From Eubacteriales bacterium (GTDB lineage Bacteria; Bacillota; Clostridia; Lachnospirales; Lachnospiraceae): a stretch of 64,000 nt of DNA. The translations under genes were made by a program, and so were the position numbers. The stretch covers positions 91,252 through 155,251 of the forward strand of contig JAUNDP010000001.1 of assembly GCA_030526005.1 (NCBI GenBank), given 5' to 3'. Of this stretch, positions 52,168-61,953 are shown one piece after another; position 1 is the first letter of the stretch, and each line of letters opens with the position of its first letter. A model generated the notes under the pieces. That model saw nothing but the letters and a program-made list of their open reading frames with translations, was not told the origin of the DNA and did not search any database.

Positions 52168-53543
52168 CACTGAATCCTCCATCCTGCATAATATTTGTTG
52201 CGAAGGGTTCCATTTACCATCTTTGCCCATCCAAGCGGATAACCATCGACACAAATCAGCACAAATCCTTTTTTATACGGACAATCCTCCGCTTCGATCG
52301 TCTCTCCTTTCAGATATCGGATCACTCTCATATCATCTGCGCTCATGGAGAACGACTGTGTGAACTCCTCCATTTTCAGGTACATGGCAAGCGCCTGACT
52401 CGGTTCAAAACGATTTTTTGCAGCTTCTCCCAGATACAGCCCTGTTCTTAAGAAACGCAGTCCTCTGATTTTCTCCAACCCATCCGGAAGTAAATAAAGC
52501 TTTCCATCATAATTCGTCACATTTCTTTTCGATAGGAATGGAATTTTAATCTGTTCAAAAAAGGCTTCTGTCTCTTTTGAAAATGAAATCTCATTTTTCC
52601 GTCTTATTTTACTTTTCTTAATTTCTTCTTCCCCGTTCTGTTCCTTTTTCAGCAGCGCTGCAAAATGACCTTCTCCCTCTGCCTTATGAGGCCACATCCG
52701 AACACATTGTTCCATATCCTGATTTTTTGTTTCCTGTGTCCGTCCATGTGAAAAGCCTTCTTTCCATTCTTCTAACGGTTCAATCGAAAAATCCGCATGA
52801 TGATCCAGAAAAAACTGAATATTTTTTTCATTTTCTTCCGGATCAAATGTACAAGTCGAGTAAACGACCTTTCCACCCGGTTTCAGCATTTTGGCAGCCG
52901 TTTCTAAAATATTTTTCTGAATTTCCGCATAATAAGAAGGACCCTTTTCCATCCAGTCAGCTGCCATCGATGAATCTTTTCGAAACATTCCTTCACCGGA
53001 ACACGGAGCATCAATCAAAATTTTATCAAAAAAGTGCGGAAAATAGGAAAGCAATTTTTCAGGTGTTTCACTTGTGACCAGTATATTTCCTATTCCAAAT
53101 AATTCCAGATTCTTTAAGAGTCCTTTTGCCCTAGAGTTGCTGATATCATTTGCAACAAGCAAACCTTCTCTTCCCAGCTTTGCCCCAAGTTCCGTTGCCT
53201 TTCCTCCCGGCGCCGCACATAAATCCAGAACATTTTCTCCTGAAGAAACAGGTAAAATTCCTGCCGGAATCATTGCACTTGGCTCCTGTACATAATAAAG
53301 TCCTGCAAAGTAATGTGGATGCCTTGTGACTGCTTCTTTTTCATCATAATAAAATCCATTTTCTGTCCATGGAATTTTTCGCAGGTGAAACGGCGTAATA
53401 TTCAAAAATTTTTCTACTGAAATCTTGGACGTGTTGACACGCAGCCCATGTACTCTCTCTTTTTCATAGCTTTTTTCATAAAAAGGATATTCTTCCCCCA
53501 GTAATTGTCTCATCTTTTCTAAAAATGGTTCTGGTAGCTTCAT
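52167..53543 (-). CDS. RsmF/NOP2-family rRNA (cytosine-C5) methyltransferase
   Basis: 458 residues. SAM-binding LDLCAAPGGKATELGA, catalytic cysteines in DAPCSGEGMF and YSTCTFDPEENE, and a C-terminal RNA-binding extension with the ECDYPYKKGFVLICVDGYPLGWAKMV-like pattern typical of the YebU/RsmF group. Modifies a 16S rRNA cytosine in relatives. It is co-transcribed with RsuA-like and HAD genes. Confidence 0.92.
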   Translation of the reverse strand: MKLPEPFLEKMRQLLGEEYPFYEKSYEKERVHGLRVNTSKISVEKFLNITPFHLRKIPWTENGFYYDEKEAVTRHPHYFAGLYYVQEPSAMIPAGILPVSSGENVLDLCAAPGGKATELGAKLGREGLLVANDISNSRAKGLLKNLELFGIGNILVTSETPEKLLSYFPHFFDKILIDAPCSGEGMFRKDSSMAADWMEKGPSYYAEIQKNILETAAKMLKPGGKVVYSTCTFDPEENEKNIQFFLDHHADFSIEPLEEWKEGFSHGRTQETKNQDMEQCVRMWPHKAEGEGHFAALLKKEQNGEEEIKKSKIRRKNEISFSKETEAFFEQIKIPFLSKRNVTNYDGKLYLLPDGLEKIRGLRFLRTGLYLGEAAKNRFEPSQALAMYLKMEEFTQSFSMSADDMRVIRYLKGETIEAEDCPYKKGFVLICVDGYPLGWAKMVNGTLRNKYYAGWRIQ

Positions 53544-53560
53544 GTATCTTTCTCCTGTCT

Positions 53561-54382
53561 TTAATTTTTTATCCCTTTATGCTCTATAGACTGAGCGCGA
53601 TATCCTTGTGCAATGATATCCAGCTCTGTGTGAAATTTCTTCAGTTGTTCCAGATCACCTAATTCGTAAATTTTATAAAATTCATCCTGAATCTTTAAAA
53701 TTTCTCTTTTATTTGCAAGATAATATAGATTGTGAATCGTATTTAAAATATCTTCCACCAGACTCTCCTGAATCATCAAAGAATTCTGAGCATCCATAAT
53801 TTCGCTACGCACGGTAGACATTTCATGATCCAGCACAATAATAGCATCCGCTGCCTTTGTCAGTCGTTCACGGATATGATCCGGAATATTTTTTTCATAT
53901 TTGTACTGCAAAGAGTGCTCAATCGTAGACCAGAAATTCATTCCCAGTGTCCGGATCTGGATCTCTGCCTGAATCTTTCTTGTTCCCTCCAGCGTCTCAA
54001 TCGGATAATAGACAATCATATGGTAGCTCCGATATCCGCTGTCTTTTATATTTGTGATATAATCCCGTTCCTCCTTCACTTCCATATCGTTTCTGGCTCG
54101 TATAATCTCAACGACTTTCTGAATATCTTCTACAAACTGACAGATAATACGAATGCCTGCGATGTCTTCTACTTTGTCTTCCATCTCATCTATTTCAATT
54201 TTTTTCTTTTTCATTTTATTTAAAATGCTGGAAACCGATTTTACCCTTCCTGTCACCTGCTCAATCGGTGAATATAGCCCTTGCTGTTTATGTTCCTGAA
54301 TTAAATGTTCAAATTTTACAGTTAATTCCTTAACAGCGAGTTCGTATGGATCTAATCTCTTTTTCCACAGTTGTATTTCCAT
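53561..54382 (-). CDS. Small alarmone synthetase, GTP pyrophosphokinase (RelQ-like)
   Basis: 273 residues, synthetase-only (no HD hydrolase domain). RelA/SpoT synthetase domain with KVEDIAGIRIICQFV, DSGYRSYHMIVYYP (substrate-binding Tyr/Arg) and EIQIRTLGMNFW. C-terminal helical extension. It makes (p)ppGpp constitutively or on induction, for example by cell-wall stress in B. subtilis (YjbM). In line with the wall-stress content of the window, but no shared promoter is seen. Confidence 0.92.
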   Translation of the reverse strand: MEIQLWKKRLDPYELAVKELTVKFEHLIQEHKQQGLYSPIEQVTGRVKSVSSILNKMKKKKIEIDEMEDKVEDIAGIRIICQFVEDIQKVVEIIRARNDMEVKEERDYITNIKDSGYRSYHMIVYYPIETLEGTRKIQAEIQIRTLGMNFWSTIEHSLQYKYEKNIPDHIRERLTKAADAIIVLDHEMSTVRSEIMDAQNSLMIQESLVEDILNTIHNLYYLANKREILKIQDEFYKIYELGDLEQLKKFHTELDIIAQGYRAQSIEHKGIKN

Positions 54383-54436
54383 AAAAGCTTCTCTCCTTTG
54401 TTTCTCGGACTTCTGATTCTTATCTGGATGAATCTG

Positions 54437-55276
54437 TTATATTTCATTTTTGTCTGCCAGAAATCGCAGAATCCAATAGGGATTTATGCTCATTTCTTCC
54501 ATTCTATCTGTCTGTATATAGATTCCAAGATGAAGATGGACGTCAAATTTTCCCATTGTATTTTCTTTCGTTCCATATCCTGTATCTCCCATATATCCTA
54601 ACAGATCGCCTGCTTTTACCTCATCGCCGACAGCAAACTCTTCTGCATAGGAAGATAAGTGTGCATAGTAGAAATATCCTCCGTGTTCTGAACGGATTCC
54701 AATTCTCCAGCCTCCTTTTTCCAGCCATCCGATCTTTTCCACAACGCCGTCTGTCATGCTGACTACGCGGTAATAATCTCTGACATTCTCAGGCGGCATC
54801 AAATCTGTCCCTTCATGACCTCTTTCTCCTCCATATGTGCGTGCAAACATCCATGAATTTTCAAATACCATTTTTTTCTCTCCATTTTGAATGGGGAAGC
54901 ACTCCAGATCATCCCATATAGCACGACAACTCTGCTTTAAGTTGGAAAAAATCCCCTTTTTTCTCTTTGTGTAAAAAAGATCCCACGTTTCAAGCGTCTG
55001 TGCCGTCATCTCTTCTTCATGCCCCCTCATCTGAAAGCGAAATACAGGAAGAAAAACTGCGATCTGTTCTCCTATCGAATACCCTGTCTCTTTCTCTAAT
55101 TCTTTCATTCGCCGAAGAAGATTAACCGAAAGCTCCATCTGACGGAATTGCTCGCTTTCTTCACTGTACGGGATCAGATTTCCTGCTTTTTTGTTCTGAT
55201 CTAAATAATGAAAAAGCAGACATACAAGGCTTAAAACAAGTACCCATATAATAATACGATCCATTTTTCTTTTCAT
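54437..55276 (-). CDS. Membrane-anchored M23 family metallopeptidase
   Basis: 279 residues: N-terminal membrane helix (about 7-25), extracellular helical region and a LytM-type domain with zinc ligands His/Asp in GHEGTDL and HLHLG, and HAHLSSYA-like YYAHLSSYAEEF. Expected to cleave or remodel peptidoglycan stem peptides. Divergent to the YlbJ-like gene, with 143 bp between. Sporulation SpoIIQ-like role is possible but not shown. Confidence 0.88.
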   Translation of the reverse strand: MKRKMDRIIIWVLVLSLVCLLFHYLDQNKKAGNLIPYSEESEQFRQMELSVNLLRRMKELEKETGYSIGEQIAVFLPVFRFQMRGHEEEMTAQTLETWDLFYTKRKKGIFSNLKQSCRAIWDDLECFPIQNGEKKMVFENSWMFARTYGGERGHEGTDLMPPENVRDYYRVVSMTDGVVEKIGWLEKGGWRIGIRSEHGGYFYYAHLSSYAEEFAVGDEVKAGDLLGYMGDTGYGTKENTMGKFDVHLHLGIYIQTDRMEEMSINPYWILRFLADKNEI

Positions 55277-55431
55277 TATGCAGCTGCCTCTTTATTCTTA
55301 AGCCAGTATATGCGCTCTCTTCGTTTCCTCATTCCCTTCCTTTTCGCAGATAAAGAAATAATGGAAGCATCCACATTTTTTTTTGAAATCTCTCATAAAA
55401 TGTTAAAAATAACAGGAGGATGTTTTATTTT

Positions 55432-56358
55432 ATGAAACGTTTTTTCTCTGCGCTTCTTTTGTTTTCTCTTCTCTTTTATGTTTTTTCTCATCCTTCCGAC
55501 GCTTTTGTCGCTGCGCAGTCAGGGCTTCATCTATGGTTCGACACCCTGATTCCCACTCTGCTTCCGACTATGATTTTTTCAAATCTTCTTGTTCAGCTTG
55601 ACCTTGTAACATGTCTTGTCCGTTTTTTTGCTCCTGTTACAGCCCGTCTTCTGCATCTGAGTACATATGGCACTTATGCGCTTCTCATCGGTTTTTTATG
55701 TGGATTTCCTATGGGTGCAAAGACCATCAGCGATCTGGAACGAAACGGACAGCTTTCAAGGCAAGAAGCTTCCTATCTGCTGCCTTTTGTCAACAATGTC
55801 AGTCCTATGTTTTTGATGAATATTGTTGTCTTTCAAACGTTGAAAGATGGTTCTTATTTGATGCCTACACTTCTGATTGTATATGGAGCTCCCATCATTT
55901 ATGGGATTCTCACAAATCAGTCCTATCGTCGAACTGTATCGTCTGTGGATACGGTATATAAAAAACAGGCATCAAAAATTCAAGTTCGTTTTGAACTGAT
56001 CGATGCCTGTATCATGAACGCGGTATTTACTATTCTGAAACTGGGAAGCTATGTCATCCTTTTTTCCATTCTTTCCCGCCTCATACAGTCATTTCCGACC
56101 GCAAACATATTTCTTCAATCCTTTTTTGTAAGCAGCATGGAATTGACAAACGGGATCGCCTTCATCGGAACACAGTCTTTTCCCTTTACACAAAAATATT
56201 TTTTTCTATGTATGATTTGTGTATGGGGAGGATTCTGTGCGCTTGCGCAGACTCAAAGCGTACTGTCATCCAGTTCACTCTCTATCGGCGCCTACTTAAA
56301 GGCCCGAATCATGATCTGCCTGATTGCCTGCCTGCTTACCTGTTGTTTTCTTTTTTAA
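55432..56358 (+). CDS. YlbJ-like integral membrane protein (nucleoside-recognition family)
   Basis: 308 residues with about eight membrane helices; the GFLCGFPMGAKTISDLERNGQLSRQEASYL and NNVSPMFLMN motifs are those of the Gate/nucleoside-recognition domain of YlbJ, which is needed for spore cortex formation in Bacillus. ATG at 55432 is chosen because GGAGG (55415-55419) is 12 nt before it; an ATG at 55420 directly abuts that site. Ortholog status with sporulation YlbJ is inferred from family only. Confidence 0.8.
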   Translation: MKRFFSALLLFSLLFYVFSHPSDAFVAAQSGLHLWFDTLIPTLLPTMIFSNLLVQLDLVTCLVRFFAPVTARLLHLSTYGTYALLIGFLCGFPMGAKTISDLERNGQLSRQEASYLLPFVNNVSPMFLMNIVVFQTLKDGSYLMPTLLIVYGAPIIYGILTNQSYRRTVSSVDTVYKKQASKIQVRFELIDACIMNAVFTILKLGSYVILFSILSRLIQSFPTANIFLQSFFVSSMELTNGIAFIGTQSFPFTQKYFFLCMICVWGGFCALAQTQSVLSSSSLSIGAYLKARIMICLIACLLTCCFLF

Positions 56359-56420
56359 ACGTATTCTTTTTATGCGGCAGAAAGTTTAGAGCTTCTCCTG
56401 TCGCATAAAAACCATTGCTA

Positions 56421-57011
56421 TTATTCTTCTTCCTCTTCATCCTCTTCTTCCGGTATATAGCTGCTTGGTGCTTCCTGAGGAGAAAGCTCCTGTCTGTTCT
56501 TATTTACAATATCATAACAGGACTGAATCGAATTCAAAAATGTCTCATATTTCGCCCCTGCTGTTTCCATTGTATGTGCCATGATTTTCTCCAGATTTTC
56601 CAGCATCTCGTCTGTATAGGAGATTGCGCTCATCCGGATACTGTTTGCATCGTTTGTCGCATTGTCGATGATCTCCTGGGCCTGTTTCTGTGCGCGCTCC
56701 AGCAATTCTTCCGCATGTTCCTGCGCCATACGCATCACTTCATTTTCGCTGACCAGCTGCTGTGCTTTTGCAGTGGCTTCCGCGATCTCTGCCTCAGCTC
56801 TGTTCTTTGCATCCTGAATAATCGAGTCTTTATTGCTGATAATCTTCTGATACCGTTTGATTTCATCCGGCGTCTTCATTCGCAGCTCACACAGAAGTTC
56901 TTCCAATTCTTCTTTATTTACAACAATCTTTGTCGTAGACAAAGGCTGAAATTTGCAACTGTCTATATAATCTTTTATTTCTTCGATAATCTGTTCTATT
57001 CTGCTGCTCAT
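56421..57011 (-). CDS. Coiled-coil protein of unknown function (V-ATPase-subunit-like or DivIVA-like)
   Basis: 196 residues. Long Lys/Glu/Ala-rich coiled coil (about 60-145: DAKNRAEAEIAEATAKAQQ..., ERAQKQAQEIIDNATNDAN) and a C-terminal acidic tail of Glu. It resembles subunit E/H-type or DivIVA-like proteins. Located just before coaD (14 nt), a position kept in several Lachnospiraceae, as I recall. Function unknown. A convergent ylbJ-like gene ends 62 bp away; the TATGCGGCAG/CTGTCGCATA inverted repeat at 56370-56408 may stop both transcripts. Confidence 0.75.
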   Translation of the reverse strand: MSSRIEQIIEEIKDYIDSCKFQPLSTTKIVVNKEELEELLCELRMKTPDEIKRYQKIISNKDSIIQDAKNRAEAEIAEATAKAQQLVSENEVMRMAQEHAEELLERAQKQAQEIIDNATNDANSIRMSAISYTDEMLENLEKIMAHTMETAGAKYETFLNSIQSCYDIVNKNRQELSPQEAPSSYIPEEEDEEEEE

Positions 57012-57025
57012 TTTGTCATCTCTCC

Positions 57026-57517
57026 TTAATTTTTCTTCTTCTCTGCTATTTTATGAAAAACCTGATCTACTACTGTAGCAGGCACAAATTTTGAAATATC
57101 TCCTCCATAGGAAGCTACTTCTTTCACTGTCGTAGAACTTAAGTAAGCATACTGCAGACTTGTTGTCAGAAAAATCGTATCAATCCCTGGATTCATAATT
57201 CGATTCGTCTGTGCCATTTGCAACTCATACTCAAAATCTGTAATTGCCCGCAGTCCTCTGACGATAAATCCTGCTCCCATTTCCTTTGCAAAATCAACGG
57301 ATAATCCCGAAAAAGCCTGAATACGCACGTTTGAAATATCTTTTGTGGCATCCATTAATAGTTTAACACGTTCTTCGGCAGAAAACAACGGTGTTTTTGC
57401 ACTGTTGTTTAAAACTCCTACAATCAGTTCATCTACTAAATCCGCTGATCTTCGTATTACATCTAAATGTCCGAAAGTGACAGGGTCAAAACTGCCTGGA
57501 TAGACTGCTCTTCTCAT
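57026..57517 (-). CDS. coaD: Phosphopantetheine adenylyltransferase
   Basis: 163 residues. Nucleotidylyltransferase with [16 protein letters not shown] and the [18 protein letters not shown] motif containing the second conserved block. Fourth step of coenzyme A synthesis. Gap of 38 nt to rsmD upstream, same operon (rsmD-coaD is a common Firmicutes pair). Confidence 0.97.
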   Translation of the reverse strand: MRRAVYPGSFDPVTFGHLDVIRRSADLVDELIVGVLNNSAKTPLFSAEERVKLLMDATKDISNVRIQAFSGLSVDFAKEMGAGFIVRGLRAITDFEYELQMAQTNRIMNPGIDTIFLTTSLQYAYLSSTTVKEVASYGGDISKFVPATVVDQVFHKIAEKKKN

Positions 57518-57555
57518 ATGTTCCTCCTCACCGGCAATCTTTTCATTGCCTAGTT

Positions 57556-58110
57556 CTATACTCTTTTTTTCAGAAATACATGTTCATTTGTTTTATATTT
57601 TTTTCTCTTCTCCACTTCAAATCCCATCTCTTCTGCATATGCAAAGGATGTATTCAAAGACGCCTCCACAATCAAAAGGGTATCCTCATTTGCAAGGGCA
57701 GAATCTTTTAAATAATCGAGTACCTGTTCTTCTAAATTTTTATTATAAGGAGGGTCCATAAAAATCAGATCAAATGGCTCTTCCGATTCCAGTTTTCTAA
57801 GTGCGGTCAGCACATCACAGCATAATACCCGCGCATCTTTTTCTAACTTTGTAAATTTCAGATTATCTGTAATACATGCCGCTGCCTTTCGATCACTTTC
57901 CACAAACACCGCTTCTTTGGCTCCTCTGCTTAAAGCCTCTATTCCAATCCCTCCGCTGCCGCTAAAAAGATCGAGAAAGCGACAGCCTTCCAGATCGTTT
58001 TGCAGCATATTAAATAAAGTTTCTTTAATTCTGTCTGTCGTCGGTCTTGTGTCCATCCCTGCAACTGTTTTCAGTGGAAGACGTCTTGCTTTTCCTGCTA
58101 TCACTCTCAT
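57556..58110 (-). CDS. rsmD: 16S rRNA (guanine-N2)-methyltransferase RsmD
   Basis: 184 residues. [21 protein letters not shown] site, and [12 protein letters not shown] with the catalytic DPPY motif. Modifies G966 in E. coli numbering. ATG at 58110, with AAGGA before it, gives the normal [13 protein letters not shown] start; an in-frame start at 58188 lies within the promoter region. Confidence 0.95.
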   Translation of the reverse strand: MRVIAGKARRLPLKTVAGMDTRPTTDRIKETLFNMLQNDLEGCRFLDLFSGSGGIGIEALSRGAKEAVFVESDRKAAACITDNLKFTKLEKDARVLCCDVLTALRKLESEEPFDLIFMDPPYNKNLEEQVLDYLKDSALANEDTLLIVEASLNTSFAYAEEMGFEVEKRKKYKTNEHVFLKKRV

Positions 58111-58143
58111 ATACTTTTCCTTCTCTATTTTAATTTCCCTGTT

Positions 58144-58173
58144 ATTATAGTGTTTTCTTTTTAAAGATGTCAA
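58144..58173 (-). promoter_or_regulatory. Promoter of rsmD-coaD
   Basis: Minus strand: TTGACA (58168-58173), 18-bp spacer, TATAAT (58144-58149). Both hexamers perfect. A TTGTATACAA palindrome (58179-58188) lies just upstream of the -35; the same sequence is at the (Re)-citrate synthase promoter. Confidence 0.8.
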
Positions 58174-58178
58174 TATTT

Positions 58179-58188
58179 TTGTATACAA
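58179..58188. promoter_or_regulatory. TTGTATACAA palindrome, GntR/FadR-type half-site pair
   Basis: Perfect 10-bp palindrome upstream of the rsmD promoter. Identical core to the site at 63437-63448. Its link to the GntR protein encoded at 61232 is only by sequence identity. Confidence 0.4.
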
Positions 58189-58347
58189 TTTCCTGTTTTT
58201 TCATCATCTTTTTTTGCATTTTAAAAAAGAAAGCAGATTTAAGGGTAGAAATTATGGACAGAATAGCGTATAATGATTTTTTAATGCGGTGATTTCATCC
58301 ATTTTGAATATCACAAGAAACCTTATACAAAAAAGACGAAGGAGAAA

Positions 58348-59814
58348 ATGATGAAGAGAATAGGTTTTGACAATGAAAAATATTTAAAAATGCAGTCTGC
58401 CCACATCAAAGAGCGTATTGGACATTTTGACAACAAACTTTATCTTGAATTCGGCGGAAAATTATTTGACGACTATCATGCTTCCCGTGTTCTTCCTGGA
58501 TTTGAGCCTTCCAGCAAACTTCAAATGTTAATGCAGCTTGCTGATCACGCTGAAATTGTCATTGCCATCAGTGCAGCTGATATTGAAAAAAATAAAGTGC
58601 GTGGAGATCTTGGAATCACTTATGACGTCGAAGTGATGCGCCTGATTGATATCTATCATCAAAAAGGGCTGTATGTGGGAAGCGTTGTGATTACCCAATA
58701 TTCCGGGCAGAGCAGCGCTGACCTTTTTAAAGCAAAATTAGAAAAAAAAGGAATCAAAGTTTATCTGCACTATATGATTTCCGGATATCCTCATAATGTT
58801 TCTCTTATCGTCAGCAAAGACGGCTATGGAAAAAACGATTATATCGAAACTTCAAGACCACTTGTTGTGATTACTGCTCCTGGACCTGGAAGCGGAAAGA
58901 TGGCCACCTGTCTGTCACAGCTTTATCATGAACATTTACGCGGTGTCCGCGCCGGATATGCAAAATTTGAGACTTTCCCTGTCTGGAATCTTCCGCTGAA
59001 GCATCCGGTCAATCTTGCATATGAGGCAGCAACTGCCGATTTAAACGACGTCAATATGATTGATCCATTTCATCTCGAAACGTATGGTATTACTACTGTC
59101 AATTACAATCGTGATGTGGAAATCTTTCCTGTCCTTAGTGCAATTTTTGAACGGATTTATGGCGAAAGTCCATATAAATCTCCTACGGATATGGGAGTTA
59201 ATATGGCTGGAAATTGTATTATTGATGACGCTGTATGTCAGGAAGCTTCCCGCCAGGAAATCATCCGCCGCTACTATGACGCCTTAAATAAACTGGCTGA
59301 TGACCGCACAAATGAACAGGAAGTCTTTAAGATTGAAATGATCATGAGTCAGGCAAAGATCACAAAAGAGTATCGCAAAGTAGTCAAAGCAGCTTTGGAT
59401 CTTGCAGAGGAAGAAGGTGCTCCTGCAGCTGCGATTGAGTTAGCGGACGGAAGAATTGAATATGGAAAGACTTCTGCTCTTCTTGGTCCATGTGCTGCTA
59501 TGATTTTAAACGCTTTAAAAGCGCTTGCTAATATTGATCACAAAATTCATCTGATCTCTCCCCTTGCGATTGAGCCAATTCAGGATTTAAAGACAACATA
59601 TCTTGGAAGTAAAAATCCCCGTCTTCATGTAGACGAGATCCTGATTGCACTTTCCATCAGCGCAGCTACGGACCAAAATGCCAAACTTGCTCTGGAACAG
59701 CTTCCTCTGCTGCAGGGCGCTCAGGTTCATTGTTCTTCCCGCCTGGCTGCTATTGACATTGGAACATTAAAGAAATTAGGACTTCAAGTCACAATGGAAC
59801 CTACTTTTTCATAA
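58348..59814 (+). CDS. DUF1846 domain-containing protein
   Basis: 488 residues, the full family length. Conserved motifs FGGKLFDDYHASRVLPGF near the N-terminus and VVITAPGPGSGKMATCLSQLYHEH with a P-loop-like GPGSGK. Family structures show a two-domain ligand-binding protein whose substrate is not known. AAGGAG precedes two adjacent ATG codons (58348, 58351). It is monocistronic, ended by a strong terminator. Confidence 0.93.
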   Translation: MMKRIGFDNEKYLKMQSAHIKERIGHFDNKLYLEFGGKLFDDYHASRVLPGFEPSSKLQMLMQLADHAEIVIAISAADIEKNKVRGDLGITYDVEVMRLIDIYHQKGLYVGSVVITQYSGQSSADLFKAKLEKKGIKVYLHYMISGYPHNVSLIVSKDGYGKNDYIETSRPLVVITAPGPGSGKMATCLSQLYHEHLRGVRAGYAKFETFPVWNLPLKHPVNLAYEAATADLNDVNMIDPFHLETYGITTVNYNRDVEIFPVLSAIFERIYGESPYKSPTDMGVNMAGNCIIDDAVCQEASRQEIIRRYYDALNKLADDRTNEQEVFKIEMIMSQAKITKEYRKVVKAALDLAEEEGAPAAAIELADGRIEYGKTSALLGPCAAMILNALKALANIDHKIHLISPLAIEPIQDLKTTYLGSKNPRLHVDEILIALSISAATDQNAKLALEQLPLLQGAQVHCSSRLAAIDIGTLKKLGLQVTMEPTFS

Positions 59815-59834
59815 TTTTTGAAATTTAAAAAGCA

Positions 59835-59900
59835 GAAAAAACTGCCGGCGCTCAGGAACCTCTCTGACAGAGGGGCTCCTTGTCTGCCGGCAGTTTTTTT
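59835..59900. terminator. Bidirectional terminator between DUF1846 and icd
   Basis: Stem AAAAACTGCCGGC / GCCGGCAGTTTTT with an inner hairpin AGGAACCTCT/AGAGGGGCTCCT, then seven T. Serves both convergent genes. Confidence 0.92.
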
Positions 59901-60036
59901 ATTTTCTAATATCACATACCTATCATTTCTTTTTCTAAGAGATCCGCCAGATTCTTATCCTCTTACTGTCTCTTGCCATCAAAATAATGTCTTTTATACT
60001 CTTGCTCAGATTGTCTGAATGGTCGCCTGTCTTCGC

Positions 60037-61245
60037 TTACATCATTTTTTCCAGATTCTCACGGATTGCACAGATAAATTCTTTGCTGTTTAAGACGGTT
60101 GGATTTGGCATCGTTGTAATCAAAGCAAGATCTTTTGTCATTTTTCCTTCTTCGATTGTCTGAATTGTTGCCTGTTCCAGTTTATCCGCAAATGCCATCA
60201 GATCCTTTAATCCATCCAGTTCTCCTCTTTTTCTGAGAGCGCCTGTCCATGCAAAAATGGTTGCAACAGAATTTGTAGATGTTTCTTCCCCGTTTAAATG
60301 CTTATAGTAATGTCTCTGTACTGTTCCATGAGCTGCTTCGTATTCAAAGTTTCCATCTGGAGAGACAAGGACAGATGTCATCATGGCAAGAGATCCAAAA
60401 GCAGAAGAAATCATATCGCTCATGACATCTCCATCATAATTTTTACATGCCCAGATCATTCCGCCTTCTGACTTCATAATTCTTGCCACCGCATCGTCAA
60501 TCAATGTATAAAAGTATGTGATGCCTGCTTTCTCAAACTGTTCTTTATATTCATTTTCATAGATTTCCTGAAAAATATCTTTAAACGTATGGTCATACTT
60601 TTTGGAAATCGTATCTTTTGTAGAAAACCACAAATCCTGCTTCTGATCAAGAGCATAGTTAAAACAGCTGCGTGCGAAGCTTGTGATTGAAGCATCCAGA
60701 TTGTGCATTCCCTGAAGCACTCCGCTTCCTTTAAAATCAGCAATCGTCTCTTTTATTTGTGTTCCGTCTTCTGCTGTATAGACAAGTTCTGCTTTTCCTG
60801 GTCCCGGAACACGAATCTCTGATGCCTTATATACATCTCCATATGCGTGACGTGCGATTGTAATTGGTCGTTTCCAGTTTTTTACACACGGTTCAATCCC
60901 TTTTACTACAATCGGCGTGCGGAATACCGTTCCGTCTAAAATAGCACGGATTGTACCATTTGGGCTTTTCCACATTTCTTTTAAATCATACTCTTTCACT
61001 CTTGCAGCATTTGGAGTGATCGTTGCGCATTTGACAGCAACGCCATATTTTTTATTCGCATAGGCGCTGTCATATGTCACCTGATCATCTGTCTCATCTC
61101 TGTGTTTTAATCCAAGGTCATAATATTCTGTGCGCAGTTCTACAAACGGATTCAGCAGTTCATCTTTGATCATCTGCCATAAAATACGAGTCATTTCATC
61201 TCCATCCATCTCTACTAATGGTGTTGTCATTTTAATCTTTTCCAT
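60037..61245 (-). CDS. icd: NADP-dependent isocitrate dehydrogenase
   Basis: 402 residues, the homodimeric eukaryote-like type [40 protein letters not shown] and [10 protein letters not shown] (metal-binding Asp) and [15 protein letters not shown] are diagnostic. Converts isocitrate to 2-oxoglutarate. It overlaps the upstream GntR gene by 14 nt and is in one operon with the citrate-synthase-like gene, giving two of the three enzymes from acetyl-CoA plus oxaloacetate to glutamate precursor; aconitase is not in the window. Confidence 0.95.
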   Translation of the reverse strand: MEKIKMTTPLVEMDGDEMTRILWQMIKDELLNPFVELRTEYYDLGLKHRDETDDQVTYDSAYANKKYGVAVKCATITPNAARVKEYDLKEMWKSPNGTIRAILDGTVFRTPIVVKGIEPCVKNWKRPITIARHAYGDVYKASEIRVPGPGKAELVYTAEDGTQIKETIADFKGSGVLQGMHNLDASITSFARSCFNYALDQKQDLWFSTKDTISKKYDHTFKDIFQEIYENEYKEQFEKAGITYFYTLIDDAVARIMKSEGGMIWACKNYDGDVMSDMISSAFGSLAMMTSVLVSPDGNFEYEAAHGTVQRHYYKHLNGEETSTNSVATIFAWTGALRKRGELDGLKDLMAFADKLEQATIQTIEEGKMTKDLALITTMPNPTVLNSKEFICAIRENLEKMM

Positions 61246-61945
61246 TTGTCTCCTCCTGTTTTTCTACAATTTTCTCTATTTGATGATTTTTTACATTCTG
61301 CATGGTATTCAGCACATGAAGTGTGGCAAGCTGATCGGCACGATCCGGATCTTTTGATCGAATTGCCTGCGCAATCGCTTCATGTTCCTTCGTTGATTTT
61401 TCTGCCCTTTTCTGTTCAGCCAGAGAAGTCTTCCTCACGCGCTGAACATAATGGTGAAAATCTTTTAACAAATGTTCTAAAATTTCACTTCCACATGCTT
61501 CATACAATACTTCATGAAACTTACTGTCCAATGTAAACAGCTGTTCATAATGGCTGTGCTGTTCATGATACTTCGACAGAAAAATAATTTCATCTAACTG
61601 CTCTAACTGTTCTTTTTGAATCGCATCTGCTGCCATTCTGGCGCATAAGCCTTCCAGTCTGGCACGAATGCTATAAATATCAAGCACATCTTTTGCTGAA
61701 ATTCCAGAGACATATGCTCCTTTATTCGGGATGATCCGAACAAGGCCTTCTAATTCCAGCTGACGCAGTGCCTCTCTGACCGGTGTTCGGCTGACACCCA
61801 GCTCCTCCCCTAGTGCTACCTCTCTTAACTCTTCATTTGGTTTTAATTTTCCCGATAAAATATCTTCCCGGATACGATTAAATACTCTTCCGCGCAGAGA
61901 ATATTTATCTTCTTTTTGTTCTGTTAAACTATTCACTCTATTCAC
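61232..61945 (-). CDS. GntR/FadR-family transcriptional regulator
   Basis: 237 residues: N-terminal winged helix (about 16-83, [31 protein letters not shown]) and a C-terminal FCD ligand-binding domain with metal-binding His/Asp residues ([25 protein letters not shown]). It lies between the citrate-synthase-like gene and icd. Likely operator is the palindrome ATTGTATACAAT at the operon's promoter, because the sequence fits FadR-subfamily sites of form TnGTnnnACnA. Probable autoregulation through a citrate, 2-oxoglutarate or related signal; ligand not predicted. Confidence 0.93.
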   Translation of the reverse strand: MNRVNSLTEQKEDKYSLRGRVFNRIREDILSGKLKPNEELREVALGEELGVSRTPVREALRQLELEGLVRIIPNKGAYVSGISAKDVLDIYSIRARLEGLCARMAADAIQKEQLEQLDEIIFLSKYHEQHSHYEQLFTLDSKFHEVLYEACGSEILEHLLKDFHHYVQRVRKTSLAEQKRAEKSTKEHEAIAQAIRSKDPDRADQLATLHVLNTMQNVKNHQIEKIVEKQEETNGKD

Positions 61946-61953
61946 CTCAGAGC

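Noticed and set aside
56415-57029. 204-codon plus-strand frame
   Set aside because: Lies fully over the coiled-coil protein gene on the other strand, which has normal codon use and a strong context next to coaD.
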